A stretch of DNA of 43,377 nucleotides from Alphaproteobacteria bacterium (GCA_017524525.1 JAFXVM010000010.1:1-43377); one strand, 5' to 3'. Positions 9,337 to 18,356 are shown, numbered from the stretch's first letter. The notes: generated from the letters alone by a model not told the origin. Program-made: numbers and translations.

Positions 9337-10020
9337 ATGAATAAAGAAAATAAAATATTAAAATCTTTGTATGCGGTGGCGGATGTGGAATACAGAAATT
9401 TTCAATCTGCTTTGATACCAACGATTAATAAAAAAAGTGTCATTGGTGTGCGGACGCCTGTTTTGAGAAAAATGGCGCGTGATATGGTTAAATCTGGGGA
9501 ATATAAAGATTTTATTAAAAATTTGCCACATCAATACTTTGAAGAAAATCAGTTGCATGCGTTTATTATATCTTTAATCAAAGATTTTGATATAGGTGTT
9601 TATGAAGTATCGCGTTTTTTGCCGTACATAGATAATTGGGCAACGTGCGATCAAATGTCGCCTTGTGTTTTCAAGAAAAGTCCAGATTTGTTGTTGGGGT
9701 ATATTGATAAATGGATTAAATCAAAACATGTCTATACGGTGCGTTTCGGGGTGTTGTGTTTAATGCGTTATTTTTTAGATGATAAATTTGATATAAAATA
9801 TTTAAATGTGGTGGCAAAAATAAAATCAAATGAATATTATGTGAATATGATGCGGGCTTGGTTTTTTGCCACAGCGGCAGCAAAGCATTTTGATGATGTT
9901 TTACCATATTTGCAAAAATTAGATGATTGGACGCGTGGGCGCGCGATACAAAAGGCAATTGAATCCTATCGTGTTAGACCTGAAAATAAAGTAATATTAA
10001 GGCAGACAAAAGGGGAATAA
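9337..10020 (+). CDS. AlkD-like DNA alkylation repair protein
   Basis: 227 residues, all-helical HEAT-like repeat protein. Segments typical of the AlkD family include IGVRTPVLRKMARDM, DNWATCDQMSP, and YTVRFGVLCLMRYFLDD. AlkD proteins excise or bind bulky and positively charged alkylated bases without base flipping. The family Asp and Trp positions appear present in the DNWATCD block. The gene ends one base before the nitroreductase ATG at 10022, so the two are co-transcribed. There is no clear Shine-Dalgarno before the ATG at 9337. Confidence 0.8.
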   Translation: MNKENKILKSLYAVADVEYRNFQSALIPTINKKSVIGVRTPVLRKMARDMVKSGEYKDFIKNLPHQYFEENQLHAFIISLIKDFDIGVYEVSRFLPYIDNWATCDQMSPCVFKKSPDLLLGYIDKWIKSKHVYTVRFGVLCLMRYFLDDKFDIKYLNVVAKIKSNEYYVNMMRAWFFATAAAKHFDDVLPYLQKLDDWTRGRAIQKAIESYRVRPENKVILRQTKGE

Positions 10021-10021
10021 A

Positions 10022-10606
10022 ATGGATTTTGTAGAAATGATTAAAAATCGTCGGTCTGTGTATTCTTTGGATAAAAATATGCCCGTGAGTGATGACAAGG
10101 TTTTTGATTTAGTACGTGATTGTGTGAAATATGTTCCTGATGCTTTTAACATAAAAAGTCAACGTGTTGTTATTTTTACTGGCGCAAAGCACAAAAAATT
10201 TTGGGATAATGTACATAATGAATTAGTAAATTTCACAGGTAAAAATTTGTCGCGCGAACGAATTTATTCTTTTGCAGCAGGATACGGAACAATTCTTTAT
10301 TTTTATGATATGGATGTTGTTGAAAATGCTAAATCACAATATCCTTTGTATGCAGACCGTTTTAACGATTGGATTATGCAATCAAATGGTATGTTGCAAT
10401 TTGCAGTATGGACTGGACTGCGTGCGTTGGGGGTAGGGGCGAATTTGCAGCACTATAATCCAATAATAAATAAAATGGTGCAAAATATGTTTGATGTGCC
10501 GAAAAGTTGGGTTTTAGTTGCACAGATGCCTTTTGGTGGAATTGCAAACGCCCCAGGAGCAAAGCCTGACGAAGATGTTATGCAACGAATAAAATTTGCA
10601 AAATAA
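10022..10606 (+). CDS. Nitroreductase family protein (Frm2/Hbn1-like)
   Basis: 194 residues. The N-terminus NRRSVYSLDKNMPVSDDKVFDLV and PDAFNIKSQRVVIFTGAKHKKFWD match the FMN-dependent nitroreductase fold, specifically the branch related to yeast Frm2/Hbn1. The C-terminal half has GLRALGVGANLQHYNPIIN and a typical VAQMPFGG segment. Such enzymes use FMN and NAD(P)H to reduce nitro compounds or quinones; the substrate is unknown. GGGGAATAAA before the ATG provides the ribosome-binding site and overlaps the end of the AlkD-like gene. Confidence 0.85.
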   Translation: MDFVEMIKNRRSVYSLDKNMPVSDDKVFDLVRDCVKYVPDAFNIKSQRVVIFTGAKHKKFWDNVHNELVNFTGKNLSRERIYSFAAGYGTILYFYDMDVVENAKSQYPLYADRFNDWIMQSNGMLQFAVWTGLRALGVGANLQHYNPIINKMVQNMFDVPKSWVLVAQMPFGGIANAPGAKPDEDVMQRIKFAK

Positions 10607-10630
10607 AATATTAATAAGGTGGAAAAAAAT

Positions 10631-10659
10631 TTGATTTTTCATATAAAGTGTGCTGTAAT
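10631..10659 (+). promoter_or_regulatory. Likely rfbD promoter
   Basis: TTGATT (10631-10636), a 17-nt spacer and TGTAAT (10654-10659). Confidence 0.5.
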
Positions 10660-10660
10660 A

Positions 10661-10686
10661 CATCCCTATGCAAAAAATAAGGGATG
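10661..10686 (+). promoter_or_regulatory. Hairpin covering the rfbD ribosome-binding site
   Basis: Perfect 7-bp inverted repeat CATCCCT / AGGGATG with a 12-nt loop, immediately downstream of the -10 box and ending 4 bases before the ATG at 10691. Its right arm contains the AGGGAT Shine-Dalgarno, so folding would hide the ribosome-binding site. Confidence 0.5.
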
Positions 10687-10690
10687 AAAA

Positions 10691-11521
10691 ATGAATGTTT
10701 TGATTACTGGCGCAAATGGACAACTTGGAAAAGAATTGGGTAAAATTTTGCCAAATGCAATTATGACAGGACACGATGATTTAGATATTACTAATGCTCG
10801 CAGTGTTTATGATTTTGTGAAAAAAAATAAAATCGATACTATTGTTAATTGTGCTGCGTATACGGCGGTTGATGCGGCAGAAGATGATTTTCAAAATGCT
10901 AATAGAATTAATGCTTGGGCACCAAAAACATTGGCAAAAACTGGTTGCAAATTGGTTCATATTTCTACAGATTATGTTTTTGATGGTCGCTCACAAAAAC
11001 CATACAAAGCCAGCGATAAAACAAATCCACAATCTGTGTATGGTTGGACCAAATGTTTGGGCGAAAGAATTGTTTCTATGTATGCCAAAGATTATGTGAT
11101 ACTGCGGACTGCGTGGCTTTATTCTTCACATGGGAAAAATTTTGTGAATACTATACTTCGTTTAGGGGCAGAAAAGAATTCTATTAATGTTGTGTCGGAT
11201 CAACGCGGAACACCGACCTATGCGGCAGATTTGGCGAATGCTGTTGTTGAGATTATTCCACAAATAAATTCAAAAAATCGCGGTATTTACCATTATTCAA
11301 ATGGCGGTGAATGTTCTTGGTATGATTTCGCGCGTGAAATTATAAAAATGTCTGATTTGCAATGCGAAATTAAACCAATCTTAACAAAAGATTATCCAAC
11401 GCGTGCAAAACGTCCAAAGTATAGCGTATTGGATAAAACTGAAACCGTTAATGTTTTTGGTGTAAAAGTGCCAAACTGGCAAGACGGATTAAAACGGTGT
11501 ATAGCAGAATATCAACGTTAA
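10691..11521 (+). CDS. rfbD: dTDP-4-dehydrorhamnose reductase
   Basis: 276 residues; an extended short-chain dehydrogenase. It catalyses the last step of dTDP-L-rhamnose synthesis, NAD(P)H-dependent reduction of dTDP-4-dehydrorhamnose. Visible motifs: TGANGQLG at 6-13 (dinucleotide binding), NCAAYTAVDAAE (53-64), STDYVFDG (92-99), and YGWTK with catalytic Tyr117 and Lys121. Length is slightly short but complete. The other rml/rfb genes (A, B, C) are not in the window, so the gene is isolated. It has its own promoter and a hairpin over the start region. A related 4-reductase for another dTDP-sugar remains possible. Confidence 0.85.
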   Translation: MNVLITGANGQLGKELGKILPNAIMTGHDDLDITNARSVYDFVKKNKIDTIVNCAAYTAVDAAEDDFQNANRINAWAPKTLAKTGCKLVHISTDYVFDGRSQKPYKASDKTNPQSVYGWTKCLGERIVSMYAKDYVILRTAWLYSSHGKNFVNTILRLGAEKNSINVVSDQRGTPTYAADLANAVVEIIPQINSKNRGIYHYSNGGECSWYDFAREIIKMSDLQCEIKPILTKDYPTRAKRPKYSVLDKTETVNVFGVKVPNWQDGLKRCIAEYQR

Positions 11522-11529
11522 TTAATTTG

Positions 11530-11557
11530 TTGATTTTTATATGTGTATCGCTATAAT
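11530..11557 (+). promoter_or_regulatory. Promoter of tRNA-Thr
   Basis: TTGATT (11530-11535), a 16-nt spacer and TATAAT (11552-11557), 11 bases before the tRNA. Confidence 0.7.
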
Positions 11558-11568
11558 ACTTGGCGATT

Positions 11569-11642
11569 GCCCTAATAGTCTAGTGGTAAAACACGTCCTT
11601 GGTAAGGACGAGTCGCAAGTCCGATTCTTGCTTAGGGCACCA
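11569..11642 (+). tRNA. tRNA-Thr(GGT)
   Basis: 74 bases with encoded CCA. Acceptor GCCCTAA/TTAGGGC, D-arm AGTCTAGTGGTAAAACA, anticodon stem CGTCC/GGACG with loop TTGGTAA (anticodon GGT), T-arm GCAAG/CTTGC, discriminator A. No terminator hairpin follows directly, so read-through toward aspS is possible. Confidence 0.93.
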
Positions 11643-11644
11643 GA

Positions 11645-11798
11645 AATTTTCCATCTACTTTGCGTTTGTTTGTTTTTGTTTCAGGTCGTGTATGTATAAT
11701 ACACTCCCATCACAAAAACTGCACAATACGCAGTATCTGAAATATTTCTGGCACCCTGCGGGCACAATTTTCCATCTACTTTGCGTTTGTTTGTTTTT
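11645..11798 (+). repeat. Direct and inverted repeats downstream of tRNA-Thr
   Basis: A perfect 33-bp direct repeat (11645-11677 and 11766-11798; starts AATTTTCCATCTACTTTGCG, ends in T-rich TTTGTTTGTTTTT) is spaced 121 bases apart. The first copy abuts the tRNA 3' end. Just before the second copy is a partial inverted copy of the tRNA end (GAAATATTTCTGG-CACCC), then GGGCAC in direct orientation. Two small hairpins lie between (GTGTAT/ATACAC near 11688 and CTGC/GCAG near 11720). The plan resembles the units behind tRNA-Met. Confidence 0.7.
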
Positions 11799-11812
11799 AA
11801 AGAATTTCTTGA

Positions 11813-11944
11813 CTTTTCTCCATTTGAGAAGCAAAATTAAGTTCGTGTGATGTGTTGATACGACTAACAACCGGGGAGCATTGTACAAATCTAAAAAGTA
11901 AAAAAAGCAGGGTGGCACCGCGCGAAAAAATCTTAGCGCCCCTG
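11813..11944 (+). promoter_or_regulatory. T-box leader of aspS (tRNA-Asp-sensing)
   Basis: The T-box signature AGGGTGGCACCGCG is present. It folds as a canonical antiterminator: CAGGG (11908-11912) pairs with CCCTG (11940-11944), a seven-base bulge TGGCACC (11913-11919) follows, and GCGC (11920-11923) pairs with GCGC (11936-11939). The first four bulge bases, TGGC, would pair with an uncharged tRNA ending GCCA. tRNA-Asp has discriminator G73, which fits the gene downstream. A competing 8-bp helix (11928-11935 with 11950-11957) is visible. Stem I is short or diverged and cannot be folded confidently; candidate Asp specifiers are GAC at 11862-11864 and GAT at 11857-11859. A possible promoter TTGACT / CAAAAT lies at about 11809-11837, which would leave an ultrashort Stem I. 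Confidence 0.8.
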
Positions 11945-12016
11945 TGTTTTAAGATTTGAATTGGTGCCGCATCCAATAGATTTTTACGGCGCCGAAGCAA
12001 AAAAAGGTGTAGTAAA

Positions 12017-13786
12017 ATGTTATCTTTGAAATCTAAATATAGAACGCATACTTGCGGAGAACTGACTGAAAAAAACGTTGGTGAAACAGTCACTTTGTCT
12101 GGGTGGGTTCATCGTAAACGCGATCATGGTTCACTTTTGTTTGTGGATTTGCGCGATAATTATGGAATAACACAATGTGTGTTTGATGGTGGGGATGAAA
12201 ATTTGGAAAAAATTCGTCCTGAATCTGTTATTCAAATTACTGGCAAAGTTGTTGCTCGTGCCGCTGACGCAATTAATGATAAAATTCCAACAGGACATAT
12301 TGAAATTCAATCTCAAAAATGGGAAGTGTTAACTAATTCCGAAGTGTTGCCTTTCCAAGTATTTGGTGATGAAGACACAAGCGAAGAATTGCGCTATCAA
12401 TATCGCTTTTTAGATTTGCGTCGTGAAAAATTACATCACAATATTTTAATGCGCAACAAGATGATTAAATGGTTGCGTGATAAAATGTGGGATTTGGGAT
12501 TTTCTGAATTCCAAACGCCTTTGTTAACGGCTGATTCACCAGAAGGGGCGCGCTGTTTCTTGGTTCCGTCTCGTTTGCATCATGGAAAATTTTATTCTTT
12601 GCCTCAGGCACCACAGATGTTTAAACAACTTTTACAGGTTTCTGGGTTCGATAGATATTTTCAAATCGCGCCTTGTTTTCGTGATGAAGATTTGCGTTCT
12701 GACAGATTATTAGAGTTTTATCAATTAGATGTGGAAATGTCTTTTGTTGATTTGCCTGATATTCAAAAAGTTGGTGAAATTGTTATTCCTGAATTGATAA
12801 AAACTTTTGCACCAGATGCGAATATTTATCCAGAAATTCCACATATATCTTTTGATGATGCTATGTTGAAATATGGCAGTGATAAACCTGATATGCGTAA
12901 TCCTATTTTAATCAGCGATGTGACAGAAATATTCCGTGGTTCTGATTTTGGAATCTTTGCAAACGCTGTTGAAAATGGTGCTGTGGTTCGTGCGATACCT
13001 GCACCAAACAGTGCAGACAAACCACGTTCTTGGTTTGATAAGTTGGGTGAATACGCTGTTAAAGAATTAGGACTTGGAGGGTTGGGTTATATCGTGTTCG
13101 CAGATGAAGCAAAGGGTCCTGTGGCAAAAAAACTAGACGAAGCGCGTATTGCAAAGTTGCGTGAAATTGCCGGAAACAATTCTTCTTTGTTCTTTGTTTG
13201 CGACCAAGAAGAAACTGCAGCCAAAGCAGCAGGAAAATTGCGTAATAAATTGGGTGAAGATTTAGGCTTAATAAATCCACGTGATTTCGCAATTTGTTGG
13301 GTTGATAATTTCCCATTCTTTGAACCTGATGAAGAACGCGCTGGGGCGCCTATGTTTACACATAACCCGTTCTCTTATCCGCTTGCTACGTTGGAAGAAC
13401 TTTCAACAAAAGATCCGTTCTCCATCAAGGCAGCGCAATTCGATATGGTTATAAACGGTATTGAGATGTGCAGTGGTGGTTTGCGTAATTACAATCCAGA
13501 AGTAATGAAAAAATGTTTTGAAATTGCTGGATATCCAGAAGAAAAAGTAGAACAAAACTTTTCTGCTTTGTATACAGCGTTTAAATATGGTGCGCCACCA
13601 CATGGCGGTTTTGGATTCGGTATAGATCGTTTGATTTCCGAAATTTTGGGAACTGGTGAAAGTTTGCGTGAAACTGTCGCTTTTCCTGCGAATCAACGCG
13701 GTCAAGATTTGTTGTTGGGTTCACCAAATGAAGTCAGTGAAAAACAATTGCGTGAATTACATATTCAAATTCGTAAGAAAAACTAG
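12017..13786 (+). CDS. aspS: Aspartyl-tRNA synthetase
   Basis: 589 residues, the normal bacterial-type length. It charges tRNA-Asp with aspartate. Domains in order: N-terminal OB-fold anticodon-binding domain (LSGWVHRKRDHGSLLFVDLRD), class II catalytic core with motif 2 FRDEDLRSDR and the following EFYQLDVEMSF, a bacterial GAD insertion domain, and motif 3 GAPPHGGFGFGIDRL with the ATP-binding Arg. A ribosome-binding AAAAAGG lies 9 bases upstream of the ATG. A T-box leader precedes the gene, so expression is probably controlled by the charging state of tRNA-Asp. A terminator follows 10 bases after the stop. Confidence 0.98.
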   Translation: MLSLKSKYRTHTCGELTEKNVGETVTLSGWVHRKRDHGSLLFVDLRDNYGITQCVFDGGDENLEKIRPESVIQITGKVVARAADAINDKIPTGHIEIQSQKWEVLTNSEVLPFQVFGDEDTSEELRYQYRFLDLRREKLHHNILMRNKMIKWLRDKMWDLGFSEFQTPLLTADSPEGARCFLVPSRLHHGKFYSLPQAPQMFKQLLQVSGFDRYFQIAPCFRDEDLRSDRLLEFYQLDVEMSFVDLPDIQKVGEIVIPELIKTFAPDANIYPEIPHISFDDAMLKYGSDKPDMRNPILISDVTEIFRGSDFGIFANAVENGAVVRAIPAPNSADKPRSWFDKLGEYAVKELGLGGLGYIVFADEAKGPVAKKLDEARIAKLREIAGNNSSLFFVCDQEETAAKAAGKLRNKLGEDLGLINPRDFAICWVDNFPFFEPDEERAGAPMFTHNPFSYPLATLEELSTKDPFSIKAAQFDMVINGIEMCSGGLRNYNPEVMKKCFEIAGYPEEKVEQNFSALYTAFKYGAPPHGGFGFGIDRLISEILGTGESLRETVAFPANQRGQDLLLGSPNEVSEKQLRELHIQIRKKN

Positions 13787-13796
13787 ATATAAAAAT

Positions 13797-13821
13797 ACCC
13801 CGCATTTGCGGGGTGTTTTTT
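13797..13821 (+). terminator. Terminator between aspS and the asmA-like gene
   Basis: ACCCCGCA-TT-TGCGGGGT, an 8-bp stem, followed by GTTTTTT. It overlaps the end of the convergent AsmA gene and may serve both directions. Confidence 0.85.
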
Positions 13822-16297
13822 AGAATTTATCATGCGATATAACAAAACTGCGCATATATTCTGGATCAAAATGCATCATAATTTCTGATAGTGAAAAATC
13901 GCGTGTGTCGTTTGGATAAATAATAATATCTATTGGTTTTGGTGATGCAGATGTTCCGCGCAAAAGCAAATTCAATTTAGCAGACATTTCATTATTTATT
14001 ATTTCAAATGTCCCAGATGCATCCACATGTTTCATAGATAAACTTAAAGGTAATGTTGTTCTTATGTCGCCGTTTTCATAAGAACCTGTGATGTGCATTT
14101 TTTTAATTTGTGTTATGCCACTTTTAAGGGCATCATACAAAGCGTATTCACCGTTTAATATAGTAAGGTTCGGCGCAGATGCATAAAAATCATCAAAACC
14201 AAAACCGTAAATTTTTCCGCCATAGAAAGATATATCAAAAGTTCCATTTAGATTGTCTATGATATCATGTGCTATTTTTCCGTAAGTGTTTAACTGTATA
14301 TCACCTGTGACCATAGTATTAGAAATATTTAACGGCATATTTTGTGATAACATTTTTTCATTAAAAATGAATTTATTTAATTGTATATTCAATGCGTATT
14401 TTATATTGTTTTTAGTAATAGTTGCTAAGATGTTTCCACGATTTTTGTCTGTGATTGAAAATGTTTGAACATTATCACGCAAAGAATATACAAAATTATT
14501 ATATGTTTGAGATTTGTAAATTAAACTGTTGGCAGACAAAGCAAGATTGACATCTAGATCAAATGGTAACAATATAGGCGCATTTGTAAAAAATGCTAAA
14601 TCTTCAAAATTATTAGAAAAATATGGGTCTAGAAAATTATCTAGATTAAAGGTCTGTGTTTTTAATGTAATATATTTATTTGATGCGCTGCCTGTAAATC
14701 TTTGATGAGCGATTTCAATTATTAAATTTGATATATTCCCGTTTTTATAATTGCCAGATACAGAATAGGGTAAATCACGCAAAGATTGTAGATCAAGATC
14801 AGGCAACCATCTTTTAAAATTATCTCCGTGTATAATAAAAAAGTCTTTGGTTGTTGATAATTGCCATTGACCTGAATTTGGGGTAAAAATCATAGAATCT
14901 TTGGTCCATGTGAAATTGCCATTTTCTGTTTTCATAAATTCTGGAATAAAAGGTAAATCTATTTTTGCCCATTCAAGAGATCTGTTTTTCAAATGACTAA
15001 AAAGAACAGAATATTTTTTATCTTTTATGTGTATTGTTCCGTTCATGTCTGGCATATCAAAATTGATTGTCCCGTTATCGCCAAGACTTAGCGCGGAATT
15101 TACAATATGTTGTATGTCAGAAATAGTTTCGTGGGAATATATGTCTGCAATAAATTCATCTTTGGTCACAAATAAATTTCCACTTATTCTGTCGCCATAA
15201 GAAAAATTATTACAAGACCATTTGTTCGGTGTTCCGTTAAATAAGCATGTTGTTGTTATGCCGTTTTCTGGTAATGTCACAAGGACATTGTGTGCACCGT
15301 TCACATCAATTGTGCCACCTTTGATTTTTAAGTCGTCCGCAATTATCGTTTTTATTTCAACTTGGTCATTAAAACCTGTGGTAATTATTTGAACGTGATT
15401 AAAAATTTTATCTGCAAACTTAAGTGTTCCATAAAAATTTAAATTAAAAGACATGCGTTGTAAGATATCTGGATTTTGTAAAAAGAAACTTAAATCATAA
15501 TTAGCAGATTGAGATTGTAATTTTACGATTTTATAGCCATTGTTTTGTAAATCTATTTCGCCAGTTATATCATTTGCAGATATGTTATAAAATTTTATAC
15601 CGTACCCGCCATCCCAAAATACATCAGCAGATACAGGAAACTGACCAGTAATACGGGGCTTAGAAAATTCAAACCACCGATTAATGTTTTGTGCTGTTAT
15701 ATCAATATGTGCAATTGCGCTGCCATTCGGTAATAATTCACCAGTCAAATTTAAATCGTTATTTTTATTTTTAATTATAAATTGATTATTATGAGATTTA
15801 ATTTCGTATTTATGTTGGTCTGTTCTTATGATTGCATCAACTGAATCTTTGGATAAATCGGCATAGATAATTTTATATTCTTTGTCAAGAAATTGCATTG
15901 TAGAATCATGAACGATGATATTGTTGTCTATGTCAAAAGGCACAATTTTTTCTATTGTGACAGATGCTCGATTAACGATTATATCACTCGAAAATTTAGC
16001 GTTTTTAATATTAAATATATCAAAAAAAGGAATTGTAAATTCGCAAGATGACACAGTTCCGTTTGGAATTTTTATATTGTTGGCAACAATTGTGGCACGT
16101 CCCAGCAGACTGAAATTAATATTACCTTTGATTTCTGCGGGGATACCAGTTTGAGTTAAAATTACATTTTCTATTTTAGGTTTAAGAAAATTAAGATTGA
16201 TAGTTGGTGGAATTACAATAATAGCAACAGCCAATATTGTCACTAGAAATACAAAAAACCATATAATTGTTCGTTTAAAAATGTTTTTATTTGCCAT
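13820..16297 (-). CDS. AsmA family inner-membrane protein
   Basis: 825 residues. One N-terminal transmembrane segment (about residues 10-32: IIWFFVFLVTILAVAIIVIPP) is followed by LNFLKPKIENVILTQTGIPAEIKGNINFSLLGRATIVANNIKI, the typical AsmA/TamB-like start of a long periplasmic beta-groove protein. The rest is beta-rich. The C-terminus has an AsmA_2-like stretch (YALYDALKSGITQIKKMHITGSYENGDIRT). AsmA-like proteins are thought to help move phospholipids between the inner and outer membranes. It is divergent from uvrB, with 63 bases between the starts. Confidence 0.85.
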   Translation of the reverse strand: MANKNIFKRTIIWFFVFLVTILAVAIIVIPPTINLNFLKPKIENVILTQTGIPAEIKGNINFSLLGRATIVANNIKIPNGTVSSCEFTIPFFDIFNIKNAKFSSDIIVNRASVTIEKIVPFDIDNNIIVHDSTMQFLDKEYKIIYADLSKDSVDAIIRTDQHKYEIKSHNNQFIIKNKNNDLNLTGELLPNGSAIAHIDITAQNINRWFEFSKPRITGQFPVSADVFWDGGYGIKFYNISANDITGEIDLQNNGYKIVKLQSQSANYDLSFFLQNPDILQRMSFNLNFYGTLKFADKIFNHVQIITTGFNDQVEIKTIIADDLKIKGGTIDVNGAHNVLVTLPENGITTTCLFNGTPNKWSCNNFSYGDRISGNLFVTKDEFIADIYSHETISDIQHIVNSALSLGDNGTINFDMPDMNGTIHIKDKKYSVLFSHLKNRSLEWAKIDLPFIPEFMKTENGNFTWTKDSMIFTPNSGQWQLSTTKDFFIIHGDNFKRWLPDLDLQSLRDLPYSVSGNYKNGNISNLIIEIAHQRFTGSASNKYITLKTQTFNLDNFLDPYFSNNFEDLAFFTNAPILLPFDLDVNLALSANSLIYKSQTYNNFVYSLRDNVQTFSITDKNRGNILATITKNNIKYALNIQLNKFIFNEKMLSQNMPLNISNTMVTGDIQLNTYGKIAHDIIDNLNGTFDISFYGGKIYGFGFDDFYASAPNLTILNGEYALYDALKSGITQIKKMHITGSYENGDIRTTLPLSLSMKHVDASGTFEIINNEMSAKLNLLLRGTSASPKPIDIIIYPNDTRDFSLSEIMMHFDPEYMRSFVISHDKF

Positions 16298-16360
16298 ATT
16301 CTCTTTCCTTGTATTTTTATTATAATGAATTATATTAGTGTATGTGAATAAAAAAATAAT

Positions 16361-18355
16361 ATGAAAAACACAAAAAGTATTTTTTCATTAGAATCTGAAT
16401 ATAAGCCGATGGGGGACCAGCCAACGGCTATTGCTGAATTGGTTGATGGTGTAAAGAATGGCAGAAAATCACAGGTTTTGCTGGGGGTGACTGGGTCTGG
16501 AAAAACATTTACAATGGCTAATGTGATTGCTGAATTATCTCGTCCGGCGATGATAATGGCGCCTAATAAAATATTGGCAGCGCAATTATACACGGAAATG
16601 AAGTCTTTTTTTCCACATAATCATGTCGAATATTTTGTGTCTTTTTATGATTATTATCAACCAGAAGCATATGTCCCAACAACAGATACTTACATAGATA
16701 AAGATGCTGCTATTAATGAGCAATTAGATCGTATGCGTCACAGTGCTACACGTGCGATGTTAGAAGAAAGAGATGTTATTGTTGTTTCGTCTGTGTCTTC
16801 TATTTATGGTATTGGTGCGCCTGAACAGTATTGTGAAATGAAACTAGTTTTGAATGTAGGTGATAAAATATCTGCAAAAGATGTTATGCGAGCCTTGGTC
16901 GATATTCAATACAAACGCAACGATATTGGCTTTGTACGCGGTAATTTTCGAGTGCGCGGTGATACTTTGGATGTTTTTCCATCTCATTCACAAGACAGGG
17001 CATGGAAATTATCCTTCTTTGGTGATGAAATAGATGATATTTGGGAAATTGATACTTTGACTGGTGGAAAATTACGCAAACTTGATAGAATTGTTGTATA
17101 TCCAAATACACATTATGCAACACCGATGCCATCTGTATTGCAGGCTATAGATAACATCAGGACAGATTTAGATGAACGGTTAAAATATTTTCATGACAAT
17201 ATGAAATATGTTGAAGAACAAAGATTAAGAGAACGTGTTAATTTCGATATTGAAATGATGGAATCTACGGGAACTTGTCGTGGTATTGAAAATTATTCGA
17301 GATATTTAACAGGAAGATTGCCTGGGCAGCCACCACCAACTTTGTTTGAATATTTACCCAAAGATGCAATACTGTTCTTGGATGAAAGTCATGTGACCGT
17401 TCCGCAAATTGGTGCTATGTCGCGTGGGGATAGGGCGCGCAAAGAAACTTTGTCTCAATATGGATTCCGTCTTCCGTCATGTGTTGATAATAGACCTCTT
17501 ACATTCGAAGAATGGGATGCGTTGCGTCCACAGACTATATTTGTTTCGGCAACACCTGCACAATGGGAATTAGAACAATCTAGTGGAATTGTTTCTGAAC
17601 AAGTTATAAGACCAACAGGATTGCTGGACCCAATTTGTGAAGTGCGTCCAACAACTCATCAAGTTGATGATTTATTGTACACAATCAAAAAAACAAAAGG
17701 ACGTGTTATTGTCACAACTTTGACTAAAAAGATGGCAGAACAATTAACAGATTATTTAATTGAAAATAATGTTCGTGCGCGTTATTTACATTCTGACATA
17801 GATACATTAGAACGTATAGATTTATTGCGAGATTTGCGTCTTGGAAAATATGATGTGTTGGTTGGAATTAATTTATTACGCGAAGGTTTAGATGTTCCTG
17901 AATGCGAATTGGTTGCGATAATGGATGCAGACAAAGAAGGTTTTTTGCGTTCAACACGTTCTTTGATTCAAACTATTGGGCGCGCAGCGCGTAATGCAAA
18001 CGGGCGTGTGATTTTATATGCTGATACGATTACTCAATCTATGAAGGAAGCACTGGATGAAACAGCGCGTAGGCGTGAAAAACAAGAAAAATATAATGCT
18101 GAACATGGCATTATTCCAAAAACTATATCAAAATCTGTTTTTGAAGAAGTCAAAGAGAAAGAAGAAAAAACTGACAAAGTGCAAAAATTTGTTTATAATA
18201 AAAGTGGTGTTTGGGATGCAGTGTCTTTGCGCAAGGAAATTGCAAATTTAACAAAGCGTATGAGAAAGGCTGCAGAAAATCTCGAATTTGAAAAGGCGGC
18301 TCAATTGCGTGATGCTGTTCATAAATTGGAAGATGATTTATTATTGGTGGAATAA
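16361..18355 (+). CDS. uvrB: UvrABC system protein B
   Basis: 664 residues, a full-length UvrB, the damage-verifying helicase-like subunit of nucleotide excision repair. Visible: Walker A GVTGSGKT (42-49), the beta-hairpin region YDYYQPEAYVPTTDTYIDKD, DESHVTVPQ, helicase motifs near the C-terminal RecA lobe (DVLVGINLLREGLDVPE, SLIQTIGRAARN), and a C-terminal UVR motif (LTKRMRKAAENLEFEKAAQLRD) that contacts UvrC. The next gene, tsaE, starts one base after the stop, implying one transcript. Confidence 0.98.
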   Translation: MKNTKSIFSLESEYKPMGDQPTAIAELVDGVKNGRKSQVLLGVTGSGKTFTMANVIAELSRPAMIMAPNKILAAQLYTEMKSFFPHNHVEYFVSFYDYYQPEAYVPTTDTYIDKDAAINEQLDRMRHSATRAMLEERDVIVVSSVSSIYGIGAPEQYCEMKLVLNVGDKISAKDVMRALVDIQYKRNDIGFVRGNFRVRGDTLDVFPSHSQDRAWKLSFFGDEIDDIWEIDTLTGGKLRKLDRIVVYPNTHYATPMPSVLQAIDNIRTDLDERLKYFHDNMKYVEEQRLRERVNFDIEMMESTGTCRGIENYSRYLTGRLPGQPPPTLFEYLPKDAILFLDESHVTVPQIGAMSRGDRARKETLSQYGFRLPSCVDNRPLTFEEWDALRPQTIFVSATPAQWELEQSSGIVSEQVIRPTGLLDPICEVRPTTHQVDDLLYTIKKTKGRVIVTTLTKKMAEQLTDYLIENNVRARYLHSDIDTLERIDLLRDLRLGKYDVLVGINLLREGLDVPECELVAIMDADKEGFLRSTRSLIQTIGRAARNANGRVILYADTITQSMKEALDETARRREKQEKYNAEHGIIPKTISKSVFEEVKEKEEKTDKVQKFVYNKSGVWDAVSLRKEIANLTKRMRKAAENLEFEKAAQLRDAVHKLEDDLLLVE

Positions 18356-18356
18356 A

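Noticed and set aside
11797..12093. Minus-strand frame over the aspS leader
   Set aside because: It runs antisense through the T-box and into aspS, with low-complexity sequence and no start signal.
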